64,000 bases of DNA from Candidatus Methylobacter titanis (GCA_029946125.1 JAQSDX010000004.1:33912-97911); one strand, 5' to 3'. Shown: positions 35,466 to 45,376, numbered from the stretch's first letter. Notes: generated from the sequence alone by a model not told the origin. A program made the numbers and translations.

Positions 35466-36763
35466 TGAAATTAGATAAAGTGGTCAGGGTGTTGCTGATA
35501 GAAGACGAAGACGGCGATGCTCATTTGGTGAAGATGAAATTGCGGCAAACTAAAGGGGAGGGTTTTGCGGTCACCTGGGCTCAATCGCTTAACGAGGCGC
35601 AACAGTGTCTGGCGCACTCATCATTCGATGTGATGTTGCTGGATTTGTCGTTACCCGACTCGGAAGGTTTGGCGACCGTCCACAGCGCACGCAGCATGGC
35701 GCCCAATACACCCATTGTAGTGCTTAGCGGACGCGGCGACACCGATTTTGCGCTGACTGCTCTGGAGGCGGGGGCGGTGGATTATATGGTCAAAGGCGAT
35801 TTCGGTTATAACGGTCTGGCGCGGACGATTCGTTATGCGCTGTTGCGGACGGAAATGGAGATGCATCACAACTTGCTGATAGCGGCATTGGAAGCGGCGG
35901 CAAACGGTATTATCATTACCGACACCGATGCCGTGGTGATCTGGGCCAATTCTGCTTTTGGCAAGTTAACCGGTTATAAGCCGGAAGAAGCGGTGGGGCG
36001 CAAGCCGAGTGAGCTGATCAGTTCCGGCTTGCAGGATAAGGCTTTTTACCAGGACATGTGGAGTTCCATTCAGGCCGGGCGGCACTGGCGCGGTGAACTG
36101 ATTAACAAGCACAAAAACGGCCATTTGTATCATGAAGAACTGAGCATAGCGCCGGTAAAAAATAGCGCCGGCGAAATCACTCACTTTATCGGCATTAAGG
36201 AAGATATTAGCCAGCGCAAGGAGCTGGAGGCGCAATTACAAACACTGGCCAGCACCGATCCTTTGACCGGGCTGTTCAACCGCCGCGTATTTTTGGAACG
36301 GCTGGAACAGGAACGGGCGAAAGTGGCGCGTTTGCCTCATTACTCGGCGGTGCTGTTAATGCTGGATCTGGATTTTTTTAAACGGGTTAATGACACTTAC
36401 GGCCACGCCGCCGGCGATGACGTATTAAAGACGTTTGCAGACATTACCCGCAGCACCTCGCGTACTATCGATGTGCCTGCACGGCTGGGCGGCGAAGAAT
36501 TTGCCATTTTGCTGTCCGGAGCCGACCAAAACGATGCCCTGATAATGGCGGAACGCTTGCGTGCGCAAGTGGCCGCCATGGTTGTCGATCATGAAGCAGG
36601 CCCGGTGCAGATTACCGTTAGTATTGGCGCCGCTCATGTTTTGCCCAATGATAAAAATGGTGAAGCGGCGCTGCATCGCGCCGATGCGGCTTTGTATGAG
36701 GCTAAAGACAGCGGACGTAACCAAGTCAGATGGTTTGAATTATCGGATGTAGATACGCTATAA
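35465..36763 (+). CDS. Receiver-PAS-GGDEF diguanylate cyclase
   Basis: A 432-residue response regulator. The receiver (1-125) has acceptor D60 in FDVMLLDLSLPDSEG; a PAS/PAC domain follows at about 135-260 (LIAALEAAANGIIITDTDAVVIWANSAFGKLTGY), then a GGDEF domain at about 265-430 with RLGGEEFAILL. GGEEF is an active-site variant, so it should synthesise cyclic-di-GMP on phosphorylation. The RxxD-type inhibitory site is not obvious. As the end of the receiver operon it likely converts the upstream kinase signals into the second messenger. Confidence 0.93.
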   Translation: MKLDKVVRVLLIEDEDGDAHLVKMKLRQTKGEGFAVTWAQSLNEAQQCLAHSSFDVMLLDLSLPDSEGLATVHSARSMAPNTPIVVLSGRGDTDFALTALEAGAVDYMVKGDFGYNGLARTIRYALLRTEMEMHHNLLIAALEAAANGIIITDTDAVVIWANSAFGKLTGYKPEEAVGRKPSELISSGLQDKAFYQDMWSSIQAGRHWRGELINKHKNGHLYHEELSIAPVKNSAGEITHFIGIKEDISQRKELEAQLQTLASTDPLTGLFNRRVFLERLEQERAKVARLPHYSAVLLMLDLDFFKRVNDTYGHAAGDDVLKTFADITRSTSRTIDVPARLGGEEFAILLSGADQNDALIMAERLRAQVAAMVVDHEAGPVQITVSIGAAHVLPNDKNGEAALHRADAALYEAKDSGRNQVRWFELSDVDTL

Positions 36764-36798
36764 AAAAGATGATGATGTTGCTGTTGTATTGTATTTGA

Positions 36799-36837
36799 TG
36801 GCCTAAGCTACCCGGTAAACCGGGACAGCTTAGGCCA
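36799..36837. terminator. Strong nested hairpin after the diguanylate cyclase gene
   Basis: TGGCCTAAGCT (36799-36809) pairs with AGCTTAGGCCA (36827-36837), enclosing a second perfect stem CCCGGT/ACCGGG. It lies 35 bp after the stop codon. No T-tract follows, so it may be a Rho-dependent or RNA-stabilising structure instead of an intrinsic terminator. Confidence 0.5.
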
Positions 36838-36862
36838 TTGTGGGAGTGCTATCAAATTTTAA

Positions 36863-39800
36863 ATGGCTGTTTCGGCTTCAATAGAAAGCTCTAAGAACCT
36901 ACTTAATCGCTACTTTATGAATTTTCAACTCCTAAAATACTTAGCCGGTTTATGTCGCCCGCGCTTTGCGCCTTGTCTGCTTTCAGGCCTCATATTGCTG
37001 GTTGGTTTGGGCATTACCGCCGATGTATGTCGGCGTTTTCAGCAACAAGATAAAGAGCACCTGCATACTGCATTCGGATTTGCCGCCGATCAAGCCATCA
37101 GTAATATCCGCAGCCGTTTCAATGCTTATGTGACGATCATGCGCGGCGTTAAAGGTTTTGTCGATAGTTCAAAACATATTTCAGCCGATGAATTCCGGAC
37201 TTACATTCAGGCTTTACATCTTGATCATAAGGCAGGTGTACAAGGTATCGGCTTGGCTAAGATAATCGCTCATGTCGATAAAGACCACCATATTGCCGAC
37301 ATGCGTCAGCAGGAAAAACTACCGGGTTATCGCATCAAACCGGAAGGCGAGCGTGCTTATTACTCACCGGTCATCTACATGGAGCCTTTAAATGCGGAGA
37401 ACCTCAAGGCACTGGGCATGGATATCCTGGCCTTTCCTGAACCCCTCGCTGCGGCCGCGCGGGCTCGAGATTCCGGCGATGTTGCGATCACCGCACGCAT
37501 TACTTTGGCGCAAGATGCCGGTAAACCGGATGTTAACGGCTTTGTCATGTACCTGCCTATTTACCAAGGCGGCAGCAAACCCGACAGCTTGGCCCAGCGC
37601 CGTGCTGCCATTGCCGCTTGGGTGGATGTGCCTTTTCGTATCAATGACTTGATGGTGGGTCTAGGCGATCAAGTCAACTCTGATATCGTTCTCGAAATTT
37701 ATGACGCCGAGCCGCAGTTAGGCCAGCCCCCTTTGTACCGGTCGCACGACAGCAGCAGTGCCGAGGGTCTGTTGCAAATCAGCCGCGAGCTGGCTATTGG
37801 CGGTCGTCGCTGGATCTTGTCGATGCACACGACTCCGGCTTTTGAAGCCCGGGTATCATCTCATCAGCGCCTTATTCTGGTTGGTGTCGTCGGTGTTGTG
37901 TTGACGCTGGTCTTAAGCGTAATGACCTGGTTTTTGTTGACACGGGGAGCGCGTGCGCAGAGTCGGTTCCGGCAATTGTTCGCGCTGGCTGAAGACGGGG
38001 TATTGGTGGTCAACCAGGATTGTCGCTTTGTCGAGGCCAATCCCGCCAGCTTGCGTATGCTCGGTTATAGCCGTGAACAGTTGTTCGAGCTGAGTTTGTC
38101 CGATATTCTGGCAGTACACGAGCATCCTAGATTGGGCGCGGTTATTTGCCAGTTGAAGGCGGGCGTCACGCATCAGGCCGAATGGATGCATGTGCGCAAA
38201 GACAAAACCGAATTGCCGGTAGAAGTGAGCGCGCATTTAATTGAGGGCGGACTTATGCTCGGAATTTTACGCGACCGGAGCGAATACAAAAAAGCTGAAG
38301 CCGCACTGCGAGAGAGCGAACAGCGTTTTGATCAGCTGGCAGGACAGAGTCGAACCTTTACTTGGGATGTCGATATAGAGGGGCGGTACACTTATGTCAG
38401 TGTTGTCTCCGAGGCGGTTTTAGGTTTTTGTCCTGACGAACTGGTAGGTAAGAAATATTTCTATGATCTGCACCCTGAACAGGAGCGCGAGCAGATAAAA
38501 GACAGGCGACTTGCAATAACCCAACGCAAGGAAATGTCGGTTAATCTGGAAAATCAAATACTAACCAAGGACGGCCGCTTGATTTGGGTTTCGAGTAGCG
38601 GCATGCCCCTGTTAAATGCCGATGGTACCGTGCGCGGCTACCGTGGCTGTGATATTGACATCACTGCGCGTAAACAAGACGAGGAGAAACTACGTTTTGC
38701 CGCCAGCGTTTTCACTCATGCTCGCGAAGGTATTATGATAACCGAACCGGACGGTACGATTGTCGATGTCAACGCTATGTTCAGCGAAATTACCGGTTAT
38801 AGTCACGAGGAAGTTCTGGGAGAAAATCCGCGGTTGTTGACTTCCGGTCGTCATAGTAAAGAGTTCTATGACGCCTTTTGGGCTTCATTGATCAAGCAAG
38901 GCTACTGGTACGGTGAAATCTGGAACCGACGCAAGAACGGCGAAGTCTATGCCTCAATGCAAACCATCAGTGCGGTGCGTGATGCGCAAGGCAATACTCA
39001 GCATTACATGGCTCTGTTCTCCGACATTACTGCGCTCAAGGAGCGCCAGGAATATCTCGAATACATCGCTAACTATGATGTGCTGACTAATCTGCCCAAC
39101 CGTGTGCTGTTAGCTGACCGCTTGCGCCAAGCGATGGTTCAGGCGCAACGGCATAAGCAACTGCTGGCGGTGGCCTTTCTTGACTTTGACGGCTTCAAGG
39201 ATATTAATGACCACCATGGGCATGAAGTCGGTGACCAGTTGCTGATTGCCCTGTCCGGGCGTATGAAGCAGGCCTTGCGCGAAGGCGACACGCTGGCCCG
39301 CATTGGCGGCGACGAATTTGTTGCGGTACTGGTTGATCTGGTCGACATTGATGCCTGTGTGCCGATGCTCACCCGGCTGCTTGCCTCTGCCGCCGAAACG
39401 GTGCAGTTAGGCGACATTACCCTACGGATTTCGGCCAGTCTGGGCGTTACTTTTTACCCGCAGGCGGAAGACCTTGATGCGGATCAACTGCAACGCCAGG
39501 CGGATCAGGCGATGTATAAAGCCAAGCAGGCTGGCAAGAACCGCTATTACATCTTCGATGCCGAGGCGGATCGCAGCATTCGTGGGCATCATGAAAGTCT
39601 GGAACATATCCGCCAAGGTCTGATCAATCGCGAATTTATGCTGTATTATCAGCCCAAGGTCAATATGCGTACCGGAGAGATTATCGGTGCCGAGGCCTTG
39701 ATTCGCTGGCAGCATCCTGAGCGAGGCTTATTACCGCCGATGCTGTTCTTACCGGCGATTGAAGATCATCCGCTGGCTATCGAAATCGGTGAATGGGTTA

Positions 39801-40729
39801 TCGACACCGCATTGACACAGATGGCACTCTGGCATGAAGTTGGCGTCGACATCCCGGTCAGCGTTAATATTGGCGCGCATCAATTACAGAAAACCGACTT
39901 TGTCGAGCGACTACGCGGGATTCTGGCGGCGCATCCGGATATGAATCCCGCTTGTCTCGAACTGGAAGTGCTGGAAACCAGTGCACTGGAAGATTTGGCG
40001 CATGTGTCCGGGGTTATCAAGGCCTGCCGTGAAATCGGCGTGAAGTTTGCGCTGGATGACTTTGGTACCGGTTATTCGTCGCTGACCTATCTGAAGCAAT
40101 TGCCGGTGACCCTGCTTAAAATCGACCAGAGCTTTGTCCGCGACATGCTCGACGATCCCGATGATTTGGCTATTTTGCAAGGTGTGATTGGGTTGGCTAA
40201 TGCCTTTCAGCGGCAAGTCATCGCCGAGGGTGTAGAGACCATTGAGCACGGCGAAATGCTACTGCAACTCGGCTGCGAGCTGGCTCAGGGCTATGGCATA
40301 GCCCGTCCCATGCTGGCGGATAACATGCCTGGTTGGTTGACCGATTGGCATCCTGATCCGCGCTGGGCGAACCTGTCTTTGTTAAGTCGCGATGATTTGC
40401 CGCTGCTTTTCGTCGGCGTGGAGCATCGTGCCTGGATTATCGCCATAGAGGCTTTTCTCGAAGGCAGGCGCAACTTTCCACCGTCGCTGGATCTTCAGCA
40501 GTGTCATTTCGGCCAGTGGCTGGATGCAGCGGGATTGCCCCGATATGCCGGGCGACCTGCTTTTCAGAGTATCGAAGCGCTACACTGCCAGCTGCATGTA
40601 CTGGCGACAGAGTTATATGAACTTCGTGGATGCAATCGGGCAGCCGAAGCGCTGGCGCGGTTAGGCGAACTCTACAGTTTGCGCGATGCTTTTCTTGAAC
40701 GGTTGAAGGTACTGATTCAGGAGTGTTAA
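36863..40729 (+). CDS. CHASE-PAS3-GGDEF-EAL-CZB cyclic-di-GMP protein
   Basis: A 1288-residue membrane protein. A TM near residues 37-57 precedes a CHASE domain (about 80-310; GIGLAKIIAHVDKDHHIADMRQQ), a TM near 335-358, three PAS domains (about 365-730), GGDEF (about 735-900, RIGGDEFVAVL near 815) and EAL (about 915-1160, GAEALIRWQHP near 943, FALDDFGTGYSSL). The last 110 residues hold a CZB-like zinc-binding module: EHRAWIIAIEAFL, then LQQCHFGQWLDAAG and an ALHCQLH segment, normally found on chemoreceptors and diguanylate cyclases. Both catalytic motifs look intact. The start could be 36917 instead of 36863; neither has a good ribosome-binding site. Confidence 0.9.
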   Translation: MAVSASIESSKNLLNRYFMNFQLLKYLAGLCRPRFAPCLLSGLILLVGLGITADVCRRFQQQDKEHLHTAFGFAADQAISNIRSRFNAYVTIMRGVKGFVDSSKHISADEFRTYIQALHLDHKAGVQGIGLAKIIAHVDKDHHIADMRQQEKLPGYRIKPEGERAYYSPVIYMEPLNAENLKALGMDILAFPEPLAAAARARDSGDVAITARITLAQDAGKPDVNGFVMYLPIYQGGSKPDSLAQRRAAIAAWVDVPFRINDLMVGLGDQVNSDIVLEIYDAEPQLGQPPLYRSHDSSSAEGLLQISRELAIGGRRWILSMHTTPAFEARVSSHQRLILVGVVGVVLTLVLSVMTWFLLTRGARAQSRFRQLFALAEDGVLVVNQDCRFVEANPASLRMLGYSREQLFELSLSDILAVHEHPRLGAVICQLKAGVTHQAEWMHVRKDKTELPVEVSAHLIEGGLMLGILRDRSEYKKAEAALRESEQRFDQLAGQSRTFTWDVDIEGRYTYVSVVSEAVLGFCPDELVGKKYFYDLHPEQEREQIKDRRLAITQRKEMSVNLENQILTKDGRLIWVSSSGMPLLNADGTVRGYRGCDIDITARKQDEEKLRFAASVFTHAREGIMITEPDGTIVDVNAMFSEITGYSHEEVLGENPRLLTSGRHSKEFYDAFWASLIKQGYWYGEIWNRRKNGEVYASMQTISAVRDAQGNTQHYMALFSDITALKERQEYLEYIANYDVLTNLPNRVLLADRLRQAMVQAQRHKQLLAVAFLDFDGFKDINDHHGHEVGDQLLIALSGRMKQALREGDTLARIGGDEFVAVLVDLVDIDACVPMLTRLLASAAETVQLGDITLRISASLGVTFYPQAEDLDADQLQRQADQAMYKAKQAGKNRYYIFDAEADRSIRGHHESLEHIRQGLINREFMLYYQPKVNMRTGEIIGAEALIRWQHPERGLLPPMLFLPAIEDHPLAIEIGEWVIDTALTQMALWHEVGVDIPVSVNIGAHQLQKTDFVERLRGILAAHPDMNPACLELEVLETSALEDLAHVSGVIKACREIGVKFALDDFGTGYSSLTYLKQLPVTLLKIDQSFVRDMLDDPDDLAILQGVIGLANAFQRQVIAEGVETIEHGEMLLQLGCELAQGYGIARPMLADNMPGWLTDWHPDPRWANLSLLSRDDLPLLFVGVEHRAWIIAIEAFLEGRRNFPPSLDLQQCHFGQWLDAAGLPRYAGRPAFQSIEALHCQLHVLATELYELRGCNRAAEALARLGELYSLRDAFLERLKVLIQEC

Positions 40730-40845
40730 GTCGAGGTTCAGGGATCATGGTTCAGAGTTCAGGGTTTTTTCGCATTTCCACGCGTAGCGCCTGGAAATCA
40801 GCTTATCGTCTTTTCATAAAAAAAATCACTCATTAGGAAAATAGC

Positions 40846-41652
40846 ATGAAACATATTTTATGGGCACTGTTGCTGGTCAGCAGTTTTTCATCGTCTTACG
40901 CGGTAGAAAAATCGACATCCCTACCGCAAGTCATTGCCGCAAAGCAGCGCTCTGTCGAGCATAAGAATCGGGATAAATATCGGCATCCACAGCAAACCTT
41001 GGAATTCTTCGACGTGAAGAACGATATGACGGTGGTTGAGGTTTGGCCGGGCGAGGGCTGGTATACAGAAATCCTTGCTCCGTATGTAAAAGATCACGGC
41101 AAGTTGTATGCCGCACATTTTTCAGCCGAAGCCGAGCAGCCTCATTTCAAAAAGAATCTGCATGACTTTGTTAAAAAGATAAAAAGTCAGCCGAAAGTTT
41201 ACGGTAAAGTTGAGCTAAGCGTATTACAGCCGCCTACGTTTTTGCAAATAGCCCCTGAGGCTTCAGCTGACCGGATTTTAACCTTTCGTAGTGTGCATAA
41301 TTGGATGAAAAACGATCAGGCCGCCGCCGTATTTAAGGCGATGTACAAGGCATTAAAGCCCGGTGGGATTTTAGGCGTCGTGGAGCATAGAAATTCAACG
41401 TTAAGGCAGCAAGATACCAAGGCTGTATCAGGCTACGTCACCGAGGACTATGTGATTGCGCTGGCAAGAAATGCGGGCTTTGAGTTTCTGGATAAATCCG
41501 AAATCAATGCCAATAGCAAAGACACCAAGGATTATCCCGACGGTGTCTGGACTTTGCCGCCTGCTTTAAGGCTCAAGGATAAGGATAGAAAGAAATATTT
41601 GGCTATCGGCGAAAGCGATAGAATGACGATTAAGTTTATCAAACCGCAATAA
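40846..41652 (+). CDS. Exported class I SAM-dependent methyltransferase-like protein
   Basis: A 268-residue protein with a signal peptide (MKHILWALLLVSSFSSSYA) and a methyltransferase-like Rossmann domain: MTVVEVWPGEGWYTEILAPYV is a motif I with a glycine-rich loop, ILTFRSVHNWM is motif-IV-like and ALKPGGILGVVEHR is a post-motif strand typical of class I enzymes. Homologues are annotated as predicted methyltransferases exported to the periplasm, where SAM is not known to be available, so the true activity is uncertain. AGGAAA precedes the ATG. It is a single gene. Confidence 0.82.
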   Translation: MKHILWALLLVSSFSSSYAVEKSTSLPQVIAAKQRSVEHKNRDKYRHPQQTLEFFDVKNDMTVVEVWPGEGWYTEILAPYVKDHGKLYAAHFSAEAEQPHFKKNLHDFVKKIKSQPKVYGKVELSVLQPPTFLQIAPEASADRILTFRSVHNWMKNDQAAAVFKAMYKALKPGGILGVVEHRNSTLRQQDTKAVSGYVTEDYVIALARNAGFEFLDKSEINANSKDTKDYPDGVWTLPPALRLKDKDRKKYLAIGESDRMTIKFIKPQ

Positions 41653-42001
41653 AATGGGCGCTACTGAACAGTAGCTTGGGGCGTCAAGGTGTTGGATTGC
41701 AAAAGATGGCGTTCAACTTGGCGTGGCTAATCCACAATGTGGATTTTCTGTAAGTCAAGTTAAAATATAATCGATAGGATGGTCATTATTTTCCATGCGA
41801 AAATAATAAGCAATTGAAAGTAAAAGAAAATTAATTAATGTATAAAAATGATTCAATGTAACAAAACTGTAATAAAAACCGCTAGTAAGGATTGTTAAGA
41901 ATCACTTGTCCACAAAGTTATCCACAGCTTCTGTGGCTAACTCAAATTGTTTAATACGTATAACCACTTAGTCTTAAAACATCAAAAATAATTCAAATAT
42001 T
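41653..42001. other. Intergenic region upstream of priA with DnaA-box-like sites
   Basis: This 349-bp gap becomes AT-rich toward priA. TTGTCCACA (41906-41914) and the perfect DnaA box TTATCCACA (41918-41926) stand 12 bp apart in direct orientation. The second is part of a hairpin: AGTTA-CCACAG at 41916-41927 pairs with CTGTGG-TAACT at 41931-41942 apart from one mismatch. The sites may regulate priA through DnaA. No open frame with a start signal is present. Confidence 0.5.
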
Positions 42002-44230
42002 ATGGCTAAGTTGCAAAGTGGGAGCGAGTTGATTTTCAGGGTGGCTATTGCACTGCCTGTTTATCGATTATTCGATTATCTGGCGCCAGATAATATCGAG
42101 ATGACGGCTATCAAACCGGGTATTCGTCTGGAAGTGCCTTTTGGCAACGCTAAAAAAATCGCCTTTCTGGTTGAGTGCGTTCAGCATAGCAATATAGACA
42201 TCGGTAAATTAAAACGCGTCGAACGAATTCTGGACGAAAAGCCGCTGTTATCAACAAAAGACTTGGCTTTGCTGCATTGGGCCAGTCGTTATTACCATCA
42301 TCCGTTGGGCGAAGTTTTCAGTGCTGCATTTCCTGTGGCGTTACGCCAGGGCAAATCGGCTGTTATTCAAACAGAAAAACGCTATGCCTTGACCGAGCTG
42401 GGTAAGGCGCTTGCTAGCGAGCAATTGAAGCGATCGCCCAAACAAAAAAGCGTACTGGAAAAGTTTCAAGCCCACCCCCACAGCTTGTCCGAAGCGGAGC
42501 TTTCCGCATGGAATCAAAACTGGCGCAGCGCTGTAAAGCAACTGATGGACAAGCAGTTACTACAGCTTGTTGCAGCAGCGCCCGGGATTAATAGCCGGGA
42601 GCCGATTATCAGAAATAGTGCTCTGCATTGTAATCCGCAACAGCAAGCGGCGATAGATGTCGTATCCGACAGTCTGGGACAATTTGGTGTGTTCTTACTG
42701 GAGGGCGTCACCGGCAGCGGCAAAACCGAAGTGTATATGCAGATTATCCGTACCGTGTTGGAACGGGGGCAGCAGGTTTTGGTGTTGTTGCCGGAAATCA
42801 CCCTGACGCCCCAGCTTGAAGAGCGGTTCCGGCAACGCTTTACCGTCAGCATTGCGATTTCCCATTCCAAATTGACCGACCGGCAGCGGACCCGTGCCTG
42901 GCTTAACCTGCAGAGCGGTGAATGTTCGATTTTGCTGGGCACGCGGTCGGCGCTGTTTACGCCGCTAAAAAAGCCTGGCCTGATTATTCTCGATGAAGAG
43001 CATGATGCCTCGTTCAAGCAACAGGAAGGCTTTCGTTTTTCGGCCCGCGATGTAGCGGTGGTGCGGGCCAAGCTGTTAAATATTCCGGTATTGCTGGGTT
43101 CGGCAACGCCGGCGCTGGAAAGCCTGCATAACGTCGACAACAAACGCTACCGCTTGCTGCATCTGCCGGAAAGGGCGGGGAATGCCACCGCGCCGGTGTT
43201 GCAGCTATTGGACATCAGAAACAAGAGGATGCAGGAAGGTCTGTCCGAAGCGCTGGTTGCCGAGATGCATAAAACCCTGGCAAAAAAGGAACAGGTCTTG
43301 TTATTCTTGAACCGGCGAGGGTTTGCGCCCACGCTGATCTGTCATGGCTGCGGCTGGGTTGCACGTTGCCGACGCTGCGATGCCAATCTGGTGATTCATC
43401 AGGATGAAGGGATATTGCGTTGTCATCATTGCGGACAAGAGCAACGTTTGATCAGGCAATGTCCTGCCTGTAGGACAGGGGAGCTGACGCCGTTGGGATT
43501 GGGTACCGAGCGGGTGGAAAAAGTGCTGGCGGAATTATTTGCCGATAAAACGATTGTTCGCCTGGATCGCGATTCCACTCAGCGCAAAGGCGCATTGGAA
43601 AATTATTTGCAGCGAATCAATCAGGGTGAAGTCGATATTATTCTGGGTACGCAAATGCTGGCGAAGGGCCATCATTTTCCCAATGTGACTTTGGTGGCGA
43701 TACTGGATGTGGACAGCGGCCTGTTCAGCATTGATTTTCATGCGCCCGAGAAACTGGCGCAAATGATCGTGCAGGTCTCAGGTCGCGCCGGTCGTGCGGA
43801 AAAGCCCGGCAGAGTCATCATGCAAACCCGGCAGCCGGAGCATCCTCTATTAACAACGCTGATCTCCCAGGGTTACAGCTGTTTTGCCAGAACCGCGTTG
43901 GCGGAGCGCAAGGATGCGTCATTGCCGCCGTTCAGTTATCAGGCCTTATTAAGAGTGCAGGCCGCAGATGCCGAGATGCCGAAGCTGTTTCTGGATGCGG
44001 TTGTCAAGTTGGCGCAGGAGCACAGCAAGGGACATACCCATATTTTGGGGCCGGTTGCGGCGCCTATGGCCAGACGTGCGGGGTTTTATCGCTATCAGTT
44101 GCTGTTTCAGAGCAGCAAGCGGCCGGAGTTACATGCGTTGCTTGATGTGCTGATGCCGAAAATTGAAAAACTTAAGCAGACAAACAAAGTACGCTGGTCG
44201 CTGGATGTTGATCCGGTGGATTTGTATTGA
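42002..44230 (+). CDS. priA: Primosomal replication restart helicase PriA
   Basis: A 742-residue superfamily 2 helicase. The N-terminal 3'-DNA-binding and winged-helix regions (1-200) are followed by Walker A GVTGSGKTEVY, the DEEH box LDEEHDASFKQ and LLGSATPALES. The zinc-binding insert has paired cysteines (CHGCGWVARCRRC, CHHCGQEQRLIRQCPAC), then motifs V-VI with GTQMLAKGHHFPNV and QVSGRAGRAEKPG. It reloads DnaB at stalled forks. Length matches E. coli PriA (732). The ATG at 42002 lacks a strong ribosome-binding site. DnaA-box-like sequences lie about 80 bp upstream. Confidence 0.97.
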   Translation: MAKLQSGSELIFRVAIALPVYRLFDYLAPDNIEMTAIKPGIRLEVPFGNAKKIAFLVECVQHSNIDIGKLKRVERILDEKPLLSTKDLALLHWASRYYHHPLGEVFSAAFPVALRQGKSAVIQTEKRYALTELGKALASEQLKRSPKQKSVLEKFQAHPHSLSEAELSAWNQNWRSAVKQLMDKQLLQLVAAAPGINSREPIIRNSALHCNPQQQAAIDVVSDSLGQFGVFLLEGVTGSGKTEVYMQIIRTVLERGQQVLVLLPEITLTPQLEERFRQRFTVSIAISHSKLTDRQRTRAWLNLQSGECSILLGTRSALFTPLKKPGLIILDEEHDASFKQQEGFRFSARDVAVVRAKLLNIPVLLGSATPALESLHNVDNKRYRLLHLPERAGNATAPVLQLLDIRNKRMQEGLSEALVAEMHKTLAKKEQVLLFLNRRGFAPTLICHGCGWVARCRRCDANLVIHQDEGILRCHHCGQEQRLIRQCPACRTGELTPLGLGTERVEKVLAELFADKTIVRLDRDSTQRKGALENYLQRINQGEVDIILGTQMLAKGHHFPNVTLVAILDVDSGLFSIDFHAPEKLAQMIVQVSGRAGRAEKPGRVIMQTRQPEHPLLTTLISQGYSCFARTALAERKDASLPPFSYQALLRVQAADAEMPKLFLDAVVKLAQEHSKGHTHILGPVAAPMARRAGFYRYQLLFQSSKRPELHALLDVLMPKIEKLKQTNKVRWSLDVDPVDLY

Positions 44231-44255
44231 AATTTAAGGGCGAAGGGTGTGCTAT

Positions 44256-44498
44256 CTCGTTCCCACGCGCCGGACTCATCTCTATACATAAGTCGCTGCC
44301 TGAATATTTGGAACAAACGGTAGACTGTGGGGGGGACTTCAGTCGCCCATTGAGCAGTAACTGGGCGACTGAAGTCGCCCCCACAATCAGGATTATGCCT
44401 TAATGCCGCTTCATTGCGTTGGATACTGGCATCAATGCCGGTATGACGACTTTTGGACAGCGTTGTGTATAACGTTGAACACGCTGCGTGGGAACGAG
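44256..44498. repeat. 243-bp repeat block with nested palindromes
   Basis: The 300-bp gap between priA and bamD is almost filled by a block with ends CTCGTTCCCACGC (44256-44268) and GCGTGGGAACGAG (44486-44498), perfect inverted repeats of the family seen near 29717. Within it, arms 44327-44349 and 44362-44384 form a 23-bp hairpin, nearly perfect, built on GACTTCAGTCGCCCA. It lies between convergent genes and could act as a bidirectional terminator. No coding frame is supported. Confidence 0.72.
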
Positions 44499-44530
44499 GA
44501 ATTTTTTGTCTTTAGCCTTCCATTTATCGT

Positions 44531-45376
44531 CTATTTTTCCAAGCCGATAAAATCCCAAACCTTATGCGAAAGGGTTGCGTCTTTATGTTCGGGCACCGGC
44601 GGGCCATTCGGATAGTTTAGCTCATAGACCCGGGCAGTATCTTTGGCAAGATCCGGCAGTTCAAGTTTAGTGTACGCCTCCTGCATGATTTGCAAGGCAT
44701 AAGGCACTGCCGGCGTGCGCTGGTATTTGTCAACGACGGTAGACGCCCTGTTGATGGCGGCAATATACGCCTTGCGCTTCATGTAAAAACGGGCGACGTG
44801 GACTTCATACATAGCCAGGTTGTTTTTAAGCGCAACCATGCGTAGCTGGGCATCGGCTACATATTTGCTGTTTGGGAATCTGCGCTGCAGTTCGGAAAAA
44901 TTGTCATAAGCATCACGCGCTGTCCCTGGGTCGCGTTGCGAAGTATCGGTGGGCAGGAAGCGATCGATAAAGCCAATGCCGCGATTGTAATTAGCCAGGC
45001 CTTTTAAATAGTAAGCATAATCGACGCTGGAGCTGCGTGGATTGATTTTGATAAAACGGTCTGCGGCGGCGATTGCGGCCTCAGGATCACTATTTTTATA
45101 ATAAGCGTAAGCAATATCCAGCTGAGTTTGAGCGGATTCATCGCCGAATGGATAGCGCGATTCAAGCGCTTCGTAGAGCTTGATGGCTTTGTCGTAATTG
45201 CCGCTATCCAGCGCCGTCTTGGCCTGGTTGCGAAACTTTTCGGCATTCCAGTCGGCGTATTCGTCTTCGGTTTCGGAATCACTGCTGCCGAGACCGAGGC
45301 TTTTAAGCGTCTCACAACCTTGAAGAGACAGGCCTAAACAACAGATAAATAAAAATTTAATTAAAATTAATCGCAT
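44531..45376 (-). CDS. bamD: Outer membrane assembly lipoprotein BamD
   Basis: A 281-residue lipoprotein with signal peptide and lipobox (LSLQGC, Cys21). The mature protein carries tetratricopeptide-like repeats from about residue 45 on (FRNQAKTALDSGNYDKAIKLYEALESRYP, QTQLDIAYAYYKNSDPEAAIAAADRFIKINP), the arrangement of BamD/ComL. It is an essential part of the beta-barrel assembly machine at the inner face of the outer membrane. It is divergent from rluD, with which it is commonly paired in gammaproteobacteria. Confidence 0.95.
   Translation of the reverse strand: MRLILIKFLFICCLGLSLQGCETLKSLGLGSSDSETEDEYADWNAEKFRNQAKTALDSGNYDKAIKLYEALESRYPFGDESAQTQLDIAYAYYKNSDPEAAIAAADRFIKINPRSSSVDYAYYLKGLANYNRGIGFIDRFLPTDTSQRDPGTARDAYDNFSELQRRFPNSKYVADAQLRMVALKNNLAMYEVHVARFYMKRKAYIAAINRASTVVDKYQRTPAVPYALQIMQEAYTKLELPDLAKDTARVYELNYPNGPPVPEHKDATLSHKVWDFIGLEK

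Noticed and set aside
41906..41942. DnaA boxes as a chromosomal origin
   Set aside because: Only two sites, no dnaA, dnaN or gidA neighbours and no clear unwinding repeats; gene regulation is more plausible.
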